Assembly: GCA_948472605.1 (NCBI GenBank)
Contig: CAOKUH010000094.1
Coordinates: 1-5,560 of the forward strand
Direction of reading: 5' to 3'
Origin: an uncultured Mycoplasmatota bacterium
GTDB taxonomy: Bacteria; Bacillota_I; Bacilli_A; RF39; UBA660
DNA length: 5,560 nucleotides
Part shown: positions 1-5,560 of the stretch, piece after piece
How positions within the stretch are numbered: the first letter of the stretch is position 1
Layout of the letters: every line of letters begins with the position of its first letter
Position numbers and translations under genes: made by a program
Notes under the pieces: model-generated
The model's input: only the letters and a program-made list of their open reading frames with translations
The model's database searches: none
What the model was told of the DNA's origin: nothing

Positions 1-1
1 A

Positions 2-718
2 AGTGATAGTAGTAAAATCCAAATCAAGCCGAATGTCTATAGTTGGAGAAATATAGCAGTAGGAAATGCCTTTAATGCAAGTTACAATTACAAGCGTGAA
101 TTAGATAGTCATATGATGAAGAATACCGAATGGGGAGCAGTTTCTTATTTACAACATTCCAAATATGGAAGATGTACAGATGGTTTATGTGAAGAAATAA
201 CAAAAAATAATAATAGTTCATATATAACTGGTTATGCTAAGATTTCAACCAGTTCTACAAATGAAAGTACAAATTTAGGAATAGATGGAGCAGAAACAAA
301 AAATTATTTAAATTCTCTTAGCGTTTTTGCAAGTACCACAGGAAATTATAGTGGAATCTATGATTTAAGTGGAGGATCTTTGGAATATGTAATGGGTGTA
401 TCAGGGAGCTTATCTAGTGGAAATGCTGAAATAGCTGAAAATATTGACGCAAAGTATTATGATGTCTATAGAGAGGCAGAAGATTTTATGAGCTATCAAT
501 ATCGAATATTAGGTGATGCAATAGGGGAATTAGGACCATTTTTAAATTTTACATCAAGTTGGTATAGTGATTATGCTAATTTTGTTAAAAGGAATAATTC
601 TTGGATAACTCGTGGAGGAAATTGGTATTATGACGAACCATCTGGTGCTTTTGCGTTCATTAGCGGAACAGGTGAAATGAATGTAGGCAACTCTTTCCGT
701 TTGGTATTATCCATATAA
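2..718 (+). CDS. Secreted/surface protein with FGE-sulfatase-like C-terminal domain, 3' end only
   Basis: The reading frame is open to the left edge, so the gene starts outside the window and only its last 238 residues are visible; the ATG at 113 is internal. Numbering from the first visible codon, IKPN (about residues 7-10) and DSHMMKNTEWGAV (about 35-47) recall a family of long extracellular proteins in uncultured gut Bacillota, many with a prepilin-like N-terminus; that N-terminus is not visible here. STTGNYSGIYDLSGG (about 111-125), RGGNW (204-208) and the terminal SFRLVL (231-236) match the order of the GLYDMxGNVWEW, RGGSW and GFR signatures of the FGE-sulfatase/C-type-lectin-like fold. 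The only cysteines seen are at about 58 and 63, outside the conserved core, so formylglycine-generating activity is unlikely; a binding or structural role is inferred. The segment is rich in Ser, Asn, Gly and Tyr, which fits an exported protein. No convincing terminator follows. The fold call is fairly secure; the biological role is unknown. Confidence 0.72.
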   Translation, partial: SDSSKIQIKPNVYSWRNIAVGNAFNASYNYKRELDSHMMKNTEWGAVSYLQHSKYGRCTDGLCEEITKNNNSSYITGYAKISTSSTNESTNLGIDGAETKNYLNSLSVFASTTGNYSGIYDLSGGSLEYVMGVSGSLSSGNAEIAENIDAKYYDVYREAEDFMSYQYRILGDAIGELGPFLNFTSSWYSDYANFVKRNNSWITRGGNWYYDEPSGAFAFISGTGEMNVGNSFRLVLSI

Positions 719-784
719 ATTAAAAGAAAAATAAGAATAAATCATAATTGTAACAAATTGGTATTATTTTTTCATAAATTACCA

Positions 785-813
785 TAGACTTAATTTTAGT
801 GATTTGCTAAAAT
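785..813 (+). promoter_or_regulatory. Predicted promoter of the small-gene/recombinase unit
   Basis: A -35 box TAGACT (785-790, four of six consensus bases) is followed after 17 bases by an extended -10 box, TGCTAAAAT (TG at 805-806, TAAAAT at 808-813, five of six). Transcription would begin near 820, just ahead of the AGGAG ribosome binding site (825-829) and the ATG at 837. The rest of the gap from 719 to 784 is AT-rich, with only weak all-A/T pairing. This is pattern-based only; AT-rich DNA produces such matches by chance, but the spacing and extended -10 make this one better than most. Confidence 0.5.
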
Positions 814-836
814 GTAAATAGAATAGGAGTAGTAAT

Positions 837-1130
837 ATGGGATATTTTAGTGAAACAGATATTGAAAGAAATTTTTATTTCAAAAAAAATAAAAAGAAAG
901 AAGATACTATATATTCTTTGGCACAAAAGATTATTGTACAAGATCCAACAGAAGATTTAGAAGAATTATTATGCTTATCTTTAGATGAATTAAAATTAAA
1001 AAAGCAAAGATTAGATCTTAGAGAAAAAAGAGCTATTTTAGAAAGAGAACGACAATTTAGGAAATCTATTGGCAGAAGACCATATGCTAGTAGTGATGAT
1101 TATCACGATATGAATGGCCATAGACGTTAA
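837..1130 (+). CDS. Unrecognised small charged protein, coupled to the Xer recombinase
   Basis: I do not recognise this 97-residue protein. The start is supported by AGGAG at 825-829, seven bases before the ATG, and by the promoter-like element just upstream. The protein is strongly charged: a lysine cluster at about residues 16-21 (KKNKKK), a Leu/Glu/Lys/Arg-rich stretch at about 37-76 that should be helical and could form a coiled coil, and an Arg/His/Asp-rich tail ending GHRR. There is one cysteine (Cys46), no signal peptide and no membrane segment, so it is probably cytoplasmic; contact with nucleic acid or another protein is possible but unproven. Its TAA stop shares its last A with the ATG of the recombinase gene, which points to co-translation and perhaps a related job. 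It could also be a lineage-specific protein that merely shares the operon. Confidence is high that it is a gene and very low for any function. Confidence 0.75.
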   Translation: MGYFSETDIERNFYFKKNKKKEDTIYSLAQKIIVQDPTEDLEELLCLSLDELKLKKQRLDLREKRAILERERQFRKSIGRRPYASSDDYHDMNGHRR

Positions 1131-2029
1131 TGGAAAAAGAAATAGAAAACTATCTAGAATATTTAAGAATAGAACTTAATTATAGTGAAAATACCATTAA
1201 GTCTTATGAAATTGAATTATATAAATATAAAATATATCTAGAAGAAAATAATATTAAATATATTAATATAACAAAAGATGAAATAAGAAATTATTTGAAA
1301 TATTTAGATAAATCACAATATAAAAATAGAAGTATTTCTAAAAATATAAGTTCAATTCGTAGTTTTTATCGTTATTTAGTAAGTAAAGATAAAATAAGTA
1401 AAAATATTTTTGCAAGTATTAGAAACCCTAAATTAGAACGTAAACTACCAAATTATATTACGGAAATTGATATGGAGCGTATTTTAAATTTTCCTAATAT
1501 AAAAGAATATAGAAAAACAATTTATACTATTAGAGATTTACTTATTATAGAATTGCTTTATGATACAGGATGTCGTGTTGATGAACTTGTTAATATAAAA
1601 TTAAAGAATATAGATAAAAGTAAAAATCAAATTAAAGTTTTAGGTAAAGGTAGCAAAGAAAGAATAGTTTTTTATGGAGAATATACGAGTGATATATTAA
1701 ATAATTACTTAAAAGAACGAGATATAATTTTAAAAGATAAAATTAGTGATTATTTATTAGTATCTAAAGAAAGTGGTAAATTAACACCAAGAAGAGTGGC
1801 GCAAATTATTGATGAAATAATGAAATTAGTCGCTATAAAAAATAATGTAAGTCCTCATACTTTAAGACATACATTTGCAACACATTTATTAAATAATGGA
1901 GCAGATTTAAGAAGTGTCCAAGAATTACTTGGTCATTCTAGTCTGTCAACGACCCAAATTTACACACATGTATCTAACGAAAGATTAAGAGCGGTCTATT
2001 TAAGTGCTCATAAAGATGAAAGAAAGTAA
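1130..2029 (+). CDS. Tyrosine site-specific recombinase, XerC/XerD type
   Basis: This 299-residue protein has the length and layout of XerC/XerD enzymes, which cut and rejoin DNA at dif sites to resolve chromosome dimers; some relatives serve mobile elements. The N-terminal SAM-like DNA-binding domain covers about residues 1-90 (ENTIKSYEIEL near 20-30, RSFYRYL near 77-83). The catalytic domain holds the full set: Arg149 in DTGCRVDEL, Lys173 in LGKGSKER, His243 and Arg246 in SPHTLRHTF, His269 in LLGHSS and the nucleophile Tyr278 in QIYTHV. These positions lie within one residue of E. coli XerD numbering as I recall it. I see no GGAG-type site before the ATG, which overlaps the upstream stop as TAATG, so translation probably depends on reinitiation after the small gene. 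Base composition is very AT-rich even for this window. XerC and XerD cannot be told apart from one sequence, and no clear dif site is visible nearby, so no symbol is given. Confidence 0.93.
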   Translation: MEKEIENYLEYLRIELNYSENTIKSYEIELYKYKIYLEENNIKYINITKDEIRNYLKYLDKSQYKNRSISKNISSIRSFYRYLVSKDKISKNIFASIRNPKLERKLPNYITEIDMERILNFPNIKEYRKTIYTIRDLLIIELLYDTGCRVDELVNIKLKNIDKSKNQIKVLGKGSKERIVFYGEYTSDILNNYLKERDIILKDKISDYLLVSKESGKLTPRRVAQIIDEIMKLVAIKNNVSPHTLRHTFATHLLNNGADLRSVQELLGHSSLSTTQIYTHVSNERLRAVYLSAHKDERK

Positions 2030-2076
2030 CTCAAATTAATAATGTTGTAATATGGAAAAAATGTATATATTTTGTC

Positions 2077-2109
2077 AAAAATACGCGAGTTTATTGTCGT
2101 ATTTTTTTT
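2077..2109 (+). terminator. Rho-independent terminator after the recombinase gene
   Basis: AAAAATACG (2077-2085) and CGTATTTTT (2098-2106) form a perfect 9-bp inverted repeat around a 12-base loop. A run of eight T spans 2102-2109, partly inside the stem. It lies 47 bases after the recombinase stop. The stem has only two G-C pairs, so it is weaker than a classic terminator. The -35 box of the next promoter overlaps its right arm. Confidence 0.6.
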
Positions 2110-2122
2110 AACTTGTTATAAT
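2094..2122 (+). promoter_or_regulatory. Predicted ppdK promoter, overlapping the upstream terminator
   Basis: TTGTCG (2094-2099, four of six -35 bases) is followed after exactly 17 bases by a perfect TATAAT (2117-2122), preceded by TG at 2114-2115, giving an extended -10. Transcription would start near 2129, leaving a leader of about 25 bases before the ppdK ATG, too short for a riboswitch. The -35 box lies in the loop and right arm of the terminator hairpin. This is the best promoter match in the window. Confidence 0.65.
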
Positions 2123-2153
2123 AAAATAGATTAAATTTAAGGAGGAAAGATTA

Positions 2154-4784
2154 ATGAAAAAATATGTTTATTTATTCAGTGAAGGAAATAAAGATATGCG
2201 CGAACTTCTTGGAGGAAAAGGAGCTAATTTAGCAGAAATGACTAATATTGGAATGCCTGTACCAAGAGGATTTACAGTTACAACAGAAGCTTGTACAAAT
2301 TATTATGATAATAATGAAACAATTAGTGAAGACATTAAAAATGAAATATATGAAAAAGTTGCTGAACTTGAAGAAATGACGGGAAAGAAATTTGGAGATA
2401 TTGAAAATCCACTTTTAGTAAGTGTTAGAAGTGGGGCAAGAGCTAGTATGCCAGGAATGATGGATACAGTATTAAACTTAGGTTTAAATGATGAAGTTGC
2501 TGAAGGATTTACTAAAGCTACTAACAACAAAAGATTTGTATACGATTCATATCGTAGATTTATCCAAATGTTTGCAGATGTTGTTAAAGGTTATCCGAAG
2601 AGTTCTTTTGAAAGACATTTAGATGAAGTAAAAGAAAATAAAGGTGTAAAATACGATACAGAATTGACTGATGAGGATATGGTAAGTATTACTAATGACT
2701 TTAAAAATATTTACAAAGATATTGCAGGAAGTGACTTTCCTCAAGATCCTAAAATCCAACTTATTGAAGCTGTAACTGCAGTATTTAGAAGTTGGAATAA
2801 TGATCGTGCTATTTATTATCGAAGAATGAATGATATACCATCAAGTTGGGGAACAGCTGTAAATGTTCAAGAAATGGTATATGGTAATCGTGGAGATAAT
2901 TCAGGAACTGGTGTAGCATTTACAAGAAATCCTGCAACAGGAGAGAAAAAATTATATGGTGAATATTTAATCAATGCTCAAGGTGAGGATGTTGTTGCTG
3001 GTATTCGTACACCAGAACCAATTAGTAAACTTGAAACAGATATGCCAGATGTTTATAAAGAGTTTGTAAACATTGCTGAAAAGTTAGAAAATCACTATAA
3101 AGATATGCAAGATATGGAATTTACTATTGAAAATGGTAAACTATTTATGCTTCAAACTAGAAATGGTAAACGTACAGCTGCTGCTGCTTTAAAAGTTGCT
3201 GTTGACTTAGTTAATGAAGGAATGATTAGCGAAAGCGAAGCTTTATTAAAAGTTGAGCCTAAACAATTAGATGCTTTGCTTCATCCAACATTTAGTACTG
3301 ATGCTTTAAAAAATGGTGAAGTTATTGCTACTGGTCTTGCTGCTAGTCCTGGAGCAGGAGCAGGAAAGATATATTTTAATGCCAAAGATGTTATAGAAGC
3401 TAGTAAAAATGGAGAAAATACAATTTTAGTTAGATTAGAGACAAGTCCTGAAGATATAGAAGGAATGAACCATGCTAAAGGAATACTTACTATTCGTGGA
3501 GGTATGACTAGTCATGCTGCTGTTGTTGCTCGTGGTATGGGAAGATGTTGTGTTAGTGGCTGTGGAGAATTAAAAATCGATGAAGAGGCTAAAACTCTTA
3601 CTACAGCAAATGGTCAAGTATATAAAGAAGGAGACGAAATTTCTCTAGATGGAAGCACTGGAAAAGTTTACAATGGAATTATAGAAAGTGTTGAACCAAG
3701 TATAAGTGGTGATTTTAAAGTCTTTATGACTTGGGCTGATAATTATCGTCGTATGAAAATCAGAACTAATGCTGATACTCCTAAAGATGCTATACAAGCT
3801 AAGACATTTGGAGCAGAAGGTATTGGACTTTGCCGTACAGAACACATGTTCTTTGAAAGCGAAAGAATATTTAATTTTAGAAGAATGATTGCTGCTGATA
3901 CTCTTGAACAAAGAGAAGAGGCATTAGAAAAGATTCTTCCTTATCAAAGAAATGATTTTGAAGAATTATATCGTGCAATGGCTCCATATCCAGTTGTTAT
4001 TCGTTATTTAGATCCACCACTTCATGAATTTTTACCAAAAGAAGATAACGAAATTGAAACCCTAGCTGAATCTTTAGGAATGAGTTTTGAATCTTTAAAA
4101 ACAAGAATTGAATCATTAAAAGAATTTAATCCAATGATGGGTCATCGTGGATGTAGACTTGCAGTAACATATCCAGAAATAGCTAAAATGCAAACAAGAG
4201 CTGTAATTGAAGCTGCTATTAATGTAAATAAAGAAGGAATAGAAGTTACACCAGAAATTATGATACCTTTAGTTGGAGATATTAATGAGCTTAAATATGT
4301 TAAAAATATAGTTTGTGCTACAGCTGATGAAATTATTAAAAATTCTAATGTTGACTTAAAATATCAAGTTGGAACAATGATTGAGATTCCAAGAGCAGCA
4401 TTACTTGCAGATGTAATTGCTAAAGAAGCTGAATTTTTCTCATTTGGAACAAATGATTTAACTCAAATGACATTTGGTTTCAGTCGTGATGATGCTGGTA
4501 AATTCTTAAACGATTACTATAATAAAGGTATTTTTGAAAGCGATCCATTTGCTAAAATAGATGAAGATGGAGTTGGAGCTTTAGTTCGTATAGCAGCAGA
4601 AAAAGGAAAAAGTACAAGAAGTGATATTCATTTAGGAATATGTGGAGAACATGGAGGAGATCCTGCAACTATTGAATTTTGTGAAAATGTTGGCTTAGAT
4701 TATGTATCTTGTTCACCATTTAGAGTTCCAATTGCTCGCCTTGCTGCAGCTCAAGCCGCTATCAAACAAGGGATGAATAAGTAG
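2154..4784 (+). CDS. ppdK: Pyruvate, phosphate dikinase
   Basis: This enzyme interconverts pyruvate + ATP + phosphate and phosphoenolpyruvate + AMP + diphosphate in the cytoplasm, at the pyruvate-PEP node. The 876 residues are the usual full length for bacterial PPDK. The N-terminal ATP-grasp part shows Lys22 in GGKGANLAEM, Arg92 in VRSGARAS, and Asp320, Glu322 and Gln334 before QTRNGKRTAAAA. The central swivelling domain carries GGMTSHAAVVARGMG with the phosphorylated His454; Thr452 is the site that PPDK regulatory proteins modify in other organisms. The C-terminal PEP/pyruvate barrel has Arg561 (LCRTEH), Arg617 (IRYLD), Glu744 (MIEIPRAAL), Asn767 (FGTNDLTQMTFGFSRDD) and Cys830 (GICGEHGGDP). 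All agree within one residue with the Clostridium symbiosum enzyme as I recall it. AAGGAGG (2139-2145) lies eight bases before the ATG. The gene has its own promoter and appears monocistronic. It is less AT-rich than the recombinase gene, as expected for a well-expressed metabolic gene. No regulatory-protein gene is in the window. The alternative, PEP synthase, is excluded by length and motif order. Confidence 0.98.
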   Translation: MKKYVYLFSEGNKDMRELLGGKGANLAEMTNIGMPVPRGFTVTTEACTNYYDNNETISEDIKNEIYEKVAELEEMTGKKFGDIENPLLVSVRSGARASMPGMMDTVLNLGLNDEVAEGFTKATNNKRFVYDSYRRFIQMFADVVKGYPKSSFERHLDEVKENKGVKYDTELTDEDMVSITNDFKNIYKDIAGSDFPQDPKIQLIEAVTAVFRSWNNDRAIYYRRMNDIPSSWGTAVNVQEMVYGNRGDNSGTGVAFTRNPATGEKKLYGEYLINAQGEDVVAGIRTPEPISKLETDMPDVYKEFVNIAEKLENHYKDMQDMEFTIENGKLFMLQTRNGKRTAAAALKVAVDLVNEGMISESEALLKVEPKQLDALLHPTFSTDALKNGEVIATGLAASPGAGAGKIYFNAKDVIEASKNGENTILVRLETSPEDIEGMNHAKGILTIRGGMTSHAAVVARGMGRCCVSGCGELKIDEEAKTLTTANGQVYKEGDEISLDGSTGKVYNGIIESVEPSISGDFKVFMTWADNYRRMKIRTNADTPKDAIQAKTFGAEGIGLCRTEHMFFESERIFNFRRMIAADTLEQREEALEKILPYQRNDFEELYRAMAPYPVVIRYLDPPLHEFLPKEDNEIETLAESLGMSFESLKTRIESLKEFNPMMGHRGCRLAVTYPEIAKMQTRAVIEAAINVNKEGIEVTPEIMIPLVGDINELKYVKNIVCATADEIIKNSNVDLKYQVGTMIEIPRAALLADVIAKEAEFFSFGTNDLTQMTFGFSRDDAGKFLNDYYNKGIFESDPFAKIDEDGVGALVRIAAEKGKSTRSDIHLGICGEHGGDPATIEFCENVGLDYVSCSPFRVPIARLAAAQAAIKQGMNK

Positions 4785-4862
4785 TATAGAGCAATAATCG
4801 CTTTAATCCCTTTAATTACAAGGAATAAATGATTTTTGAAGTTTATATTCTGAGTAATGATA

Positions 4863-4890
4863 TTGTTCTCAAAGGATGAAAAAATATAAT
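4863..4890 (+). promoter_or_regulatory. Possible promoter of the XRE regulator gene
   Basis: TTGTTC (4863-4868, three of six -35 bases) lies 16 bases before a perfect TATAAT (4885-4890). Transcription would begin near 4897, directly before the hairpin at 4905-4946. If real, the regulator mRNA would have a leader of about 85 bases containing that hairpin. No better promoter is visible between the hairpin and the start codon. The surrounding AT-rich sequence makes a chance match quite possible. The rest of the gap after ppdK (4785-4862) shows nothing I can name. Confidence 0.35.
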
Positions 4891-4904
4891 TTATATAAAA
4901 TATT

Positions 4905-4946
4905 AAAGACTAAGATGACTTATAGTTGCAAATCTTAGTCTTTTTT
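4905..4946 (+). terminator. Strong U-tailed hairpin: ppdK terminator or leader attenuator
   Basis: AAAGACTAAGAT (4905-4916) and ATCTTAGTCTTT (4932-4943) make a perfect 12-bp stem around a 15-base loop, ending in six T (4941-4946). This is the clearest intrinsic terminator shape in the window. It lies 120 bases after the ppdK stop and 36 bases before the XRE gene. It can therefore end ppdK transcripts, or act as an attenuator in the regulator leader if the promoter at 4863-4890 is used. The two roles are not exclusive. Confidence 0.8.
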
Positions 4947-4969
4947 CGTGCTTGGTGCGATAGAAATTT

Positions 4970-4975
4970 GGAGGT
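4970..4975 (+). promoter_or_regulatory. Ribosome binding site fixing the XRE gene start
   Basis: GGAGGT lies seven bases before the ATG at 4983. It settles the start against the in-frame TTG at 4926, which sits inside the loop of the terminator-like hairpin and would add 19 residues unlike the family. Confidence 0.8.
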
Positions 4976-4982
4976 ATTAAAA

Positions 4983-5447
4983 ATGCGATTATTATACACT
5001 AAACCAGAATTAGAAGATTTATCACAAGGTTCAAGAATTGCTTTTGCTAGGAAATTTAGATTTATGACTCAAGATGAAGTGTCTGATAAACTTGGACTTA
5101 CTGGAGAATGTAAGAGAAGAACTATGACTAGATATGAAAAAGGTGATAGAAATCCCAAAGATGAAAGAACTTTAGAATTATCTAAAATCTTAAATGTAAA
5201 CTATAATGCTATAAAAAAATATGATTTTAAAAATACGATAGATATATTATACACATTTATGTGGTTGGAAGAATTAATTCCACGATATAAGATTGATCTA
5301 TCAAATGTTCCTAATGTCAATGAAAATAATATAAATCAAGTTAAAACATTTATAAATGAATGGGAGATAATGAGAAATAAAAGATTTAAAAGAGAAATAT
5401 CTTATGAAGAATATATCGAATGGAAATTAACTTATGAGGTGAACTAA
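4983..5447 (+). CDS. XRE-family helix-turn-helix transcriptional regulator
   Basis: The 154-residue protein begins with a Cro/C1-type DNA-binding domain at about residues 16-80. SRIAFARKFRFMTQDEVSDKL supplies the first helices; RTMTRYEKGDRNPK (46-59) is the recognition helix and following turn; LELSKILNVNYNAI closes the bundle. The C-terminal half, with DILYTFMWLEELIP (87-100) and NEWEIMRNKRF...ISYEEYIEWKL near the end, resembles single-domain XRE proteins that I associate with conjugative and integrative elements of gut Bacillota. A cytoplasmic repressor or switch protein is inferred; the operator and targets are unknown. The start is chosen for GGAGGT at 4970-4975. A parB-like reading frame begins two bases after the stop, and its GAGGTGA binding site lies inside the end of this gene, so the two were probably co-transcribed. 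The upstream hairpin may control expression. The regulator itself looks intact although its neighbour is broken. Confidence 0.88.
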   Translation: MRLLYTKPELEDLSQGSRIAFARKFRFMTQDEVSDKLGLTGECKRRTMTRYEKGDRNPKDERTLELSKILNVNYNAIKKYDFKNTIDILYTFMWLEELIPRYKIDLSNVPNVNENNINQVKTFINEWEIMRNKRFKREISYEEYIEWKLTYEVN

Positions 5448-5449
5448 TT

Positions 5450-5560
5450 ATGAGTAAAGTAGATATAATTGAACTGTCAAAAATAGATTCATTTAAAAAT
5501 CATCCATTTTGTTAATGCTAAGATAAAAATGTAGGAAATGACGAATATAAAAATGTCAGA
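5450..5560 (+). pseudogene. Broken start of a ParB-like nuclease-domain gene, continues off the window
   Basis: An ATG at 5450, preceded by GAGGTGA (5436-5442, seven bases away), opens a frame that stops at TAA 5513-5515 after 21 residues. Those residues, ending KIDSFKNHPFC, match the start of the ParB/Spo0J N-terminal domain, where the usual continuation after HPF is K-V followed by a variable stretch and then a KMQEM...SIK-like segment. From 5511 the next frame reads VNAKIKM, a TAG at 5532-5534, then EMTNIKMS to the window edge. This restores the family pattern after a frame change, with the expected Gln codon apparently turned into TAG by one base. At least two lesions argue for true decay rather than a single sequencing error. 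Intact relatives act in partitioning or as DNA-binding proteins of plasmids and conjugative elements. The assignment rests on about 35 residues, so it is moderate; a short unrelated peptide is the alternative. Confidence 0.6.

Noticed and set aside
113..115. ATG at 113 as the true start of the first gene
   Set aside because: The frame is open back to position 2 with family-like residues upstream, and the ATG sits inside the conserved DSHMMKNTEW motif.
727..772. Terminator for the first gene from AAAAATAA paired with TTATTTTT
   Set aside because: The stem is entirely A/T with a long loop; such pairing is expected by chance in this composition.
2030..2076. dif-like recombination site next to the Xer gene
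   Set aside because: The stretch is AT-rich and contains TAATGTTGTAAT, but I could not find the two arm sequences around a 6-base centre that a dif site needs.
2303..2530. Minus-strand open frame of 75 codons inside ppdK
   Set aside because: It lies wholly within the well-supported ppdK reading frame, has a low-complexity Ser/Leu/Ile composition and matches no family I know; it is a shadow.
3645..3911. Minus-strand open frame of 88 codons inside ppdK
   Set aside because: It is antisense to the conserved PPDK barrel domain, with Ser/Ile-rich content typical of a shadow frame.
4915..4938. Seven-codon leader peptide in the hairpin before the XRE gene
   Set aside because: There is no ribosome binding site and no codon pattern suggesting attenuation control; noted only as part of the hairpin finding.
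4926..4982. TTG start adding 19 residues to the XRE regulator
   Set aside because: The start lies in the hairpin loop with no ribosome binding site, whereas the ATG at 4983 has GGAGGT at the right distance.
1..5560. tRNA, rRNA, CRISPR array, insertion sequence or use of TGA as tryptophan
   Set aside because: No cloverleaf, no regularly spaced repeats and no transposase were seen, and tryptophans are encoded by TGG in the genes read.

Overview
The window reads as chromosomal DNA from a low-GC Gram-positive bacterium, in the broad group of Bacillota and their wall-less or uncultured gut relatives. The grounds are AT-rich codon use, strong GGAGG-type ribosome binding sites, TATAAT-type promoters, U-tailed hairpin terminators, a bacterial-type pyruvate phosphate dikinase, and a surface protein of a family I associate with uncultured gut Bacillota. 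Tryptophan is written TGG and all visible stops are TAA or TAG, so nothing requires the mycoplasma code. Placement below this level is inference.

Layout, all on the plus strand. (1) Positions 2-718 hold the 3' end of a secreted or surface protein with a C-terminal domain resembling the FGE-sulfatase (formylglycine-generating enzyme-like) fold. (2) A likely promoter at 785-813 drives a two-gene unit: an unrecognised charged 97-residue protein (837-1130) and a XerC/XerD-type tyrosine recombinase (1130-2029). Their stop and start codons overlap as TAATG. (3) A hairpin terminator at 2077-2109 closes that unit, and the promoter of the next gene is embedded in it. (4) A full-length ppdK (2154-4784) encodes pyruvate, phosphate dikinase with all catalytic residues I could check. 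(5) Downstream come a promoter-like element and a strong U-tailed hairpin. They are followed by an XRE-family helix-turn-helix regulator (4983-5447) and, 2 bases after its stop, the start of a ParB-like gene that breaks after 21 codons. The ParB-like sequence resumes in another frame and then meets a second stop.

The first four regions look like ordinary chromosomal genes: chromosome-dimer resolution or other Xer recombination, and glycolytic/gluconeogenic carbon flow at the pyruvate-PEP node. The last 600 bases differ. XRE regulators of this form next to ParB-like proteins are typical of plasmids and integrative conjugative elements, so the right edge may be a decaying mobile-element remnant. 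I see no intact new defence or mobile system. The points most worth a second look are the broken parB-like gene, the terminator-like hairpin in the leader of the XRE gene, and the unknown small gene coupled to the recombinase.
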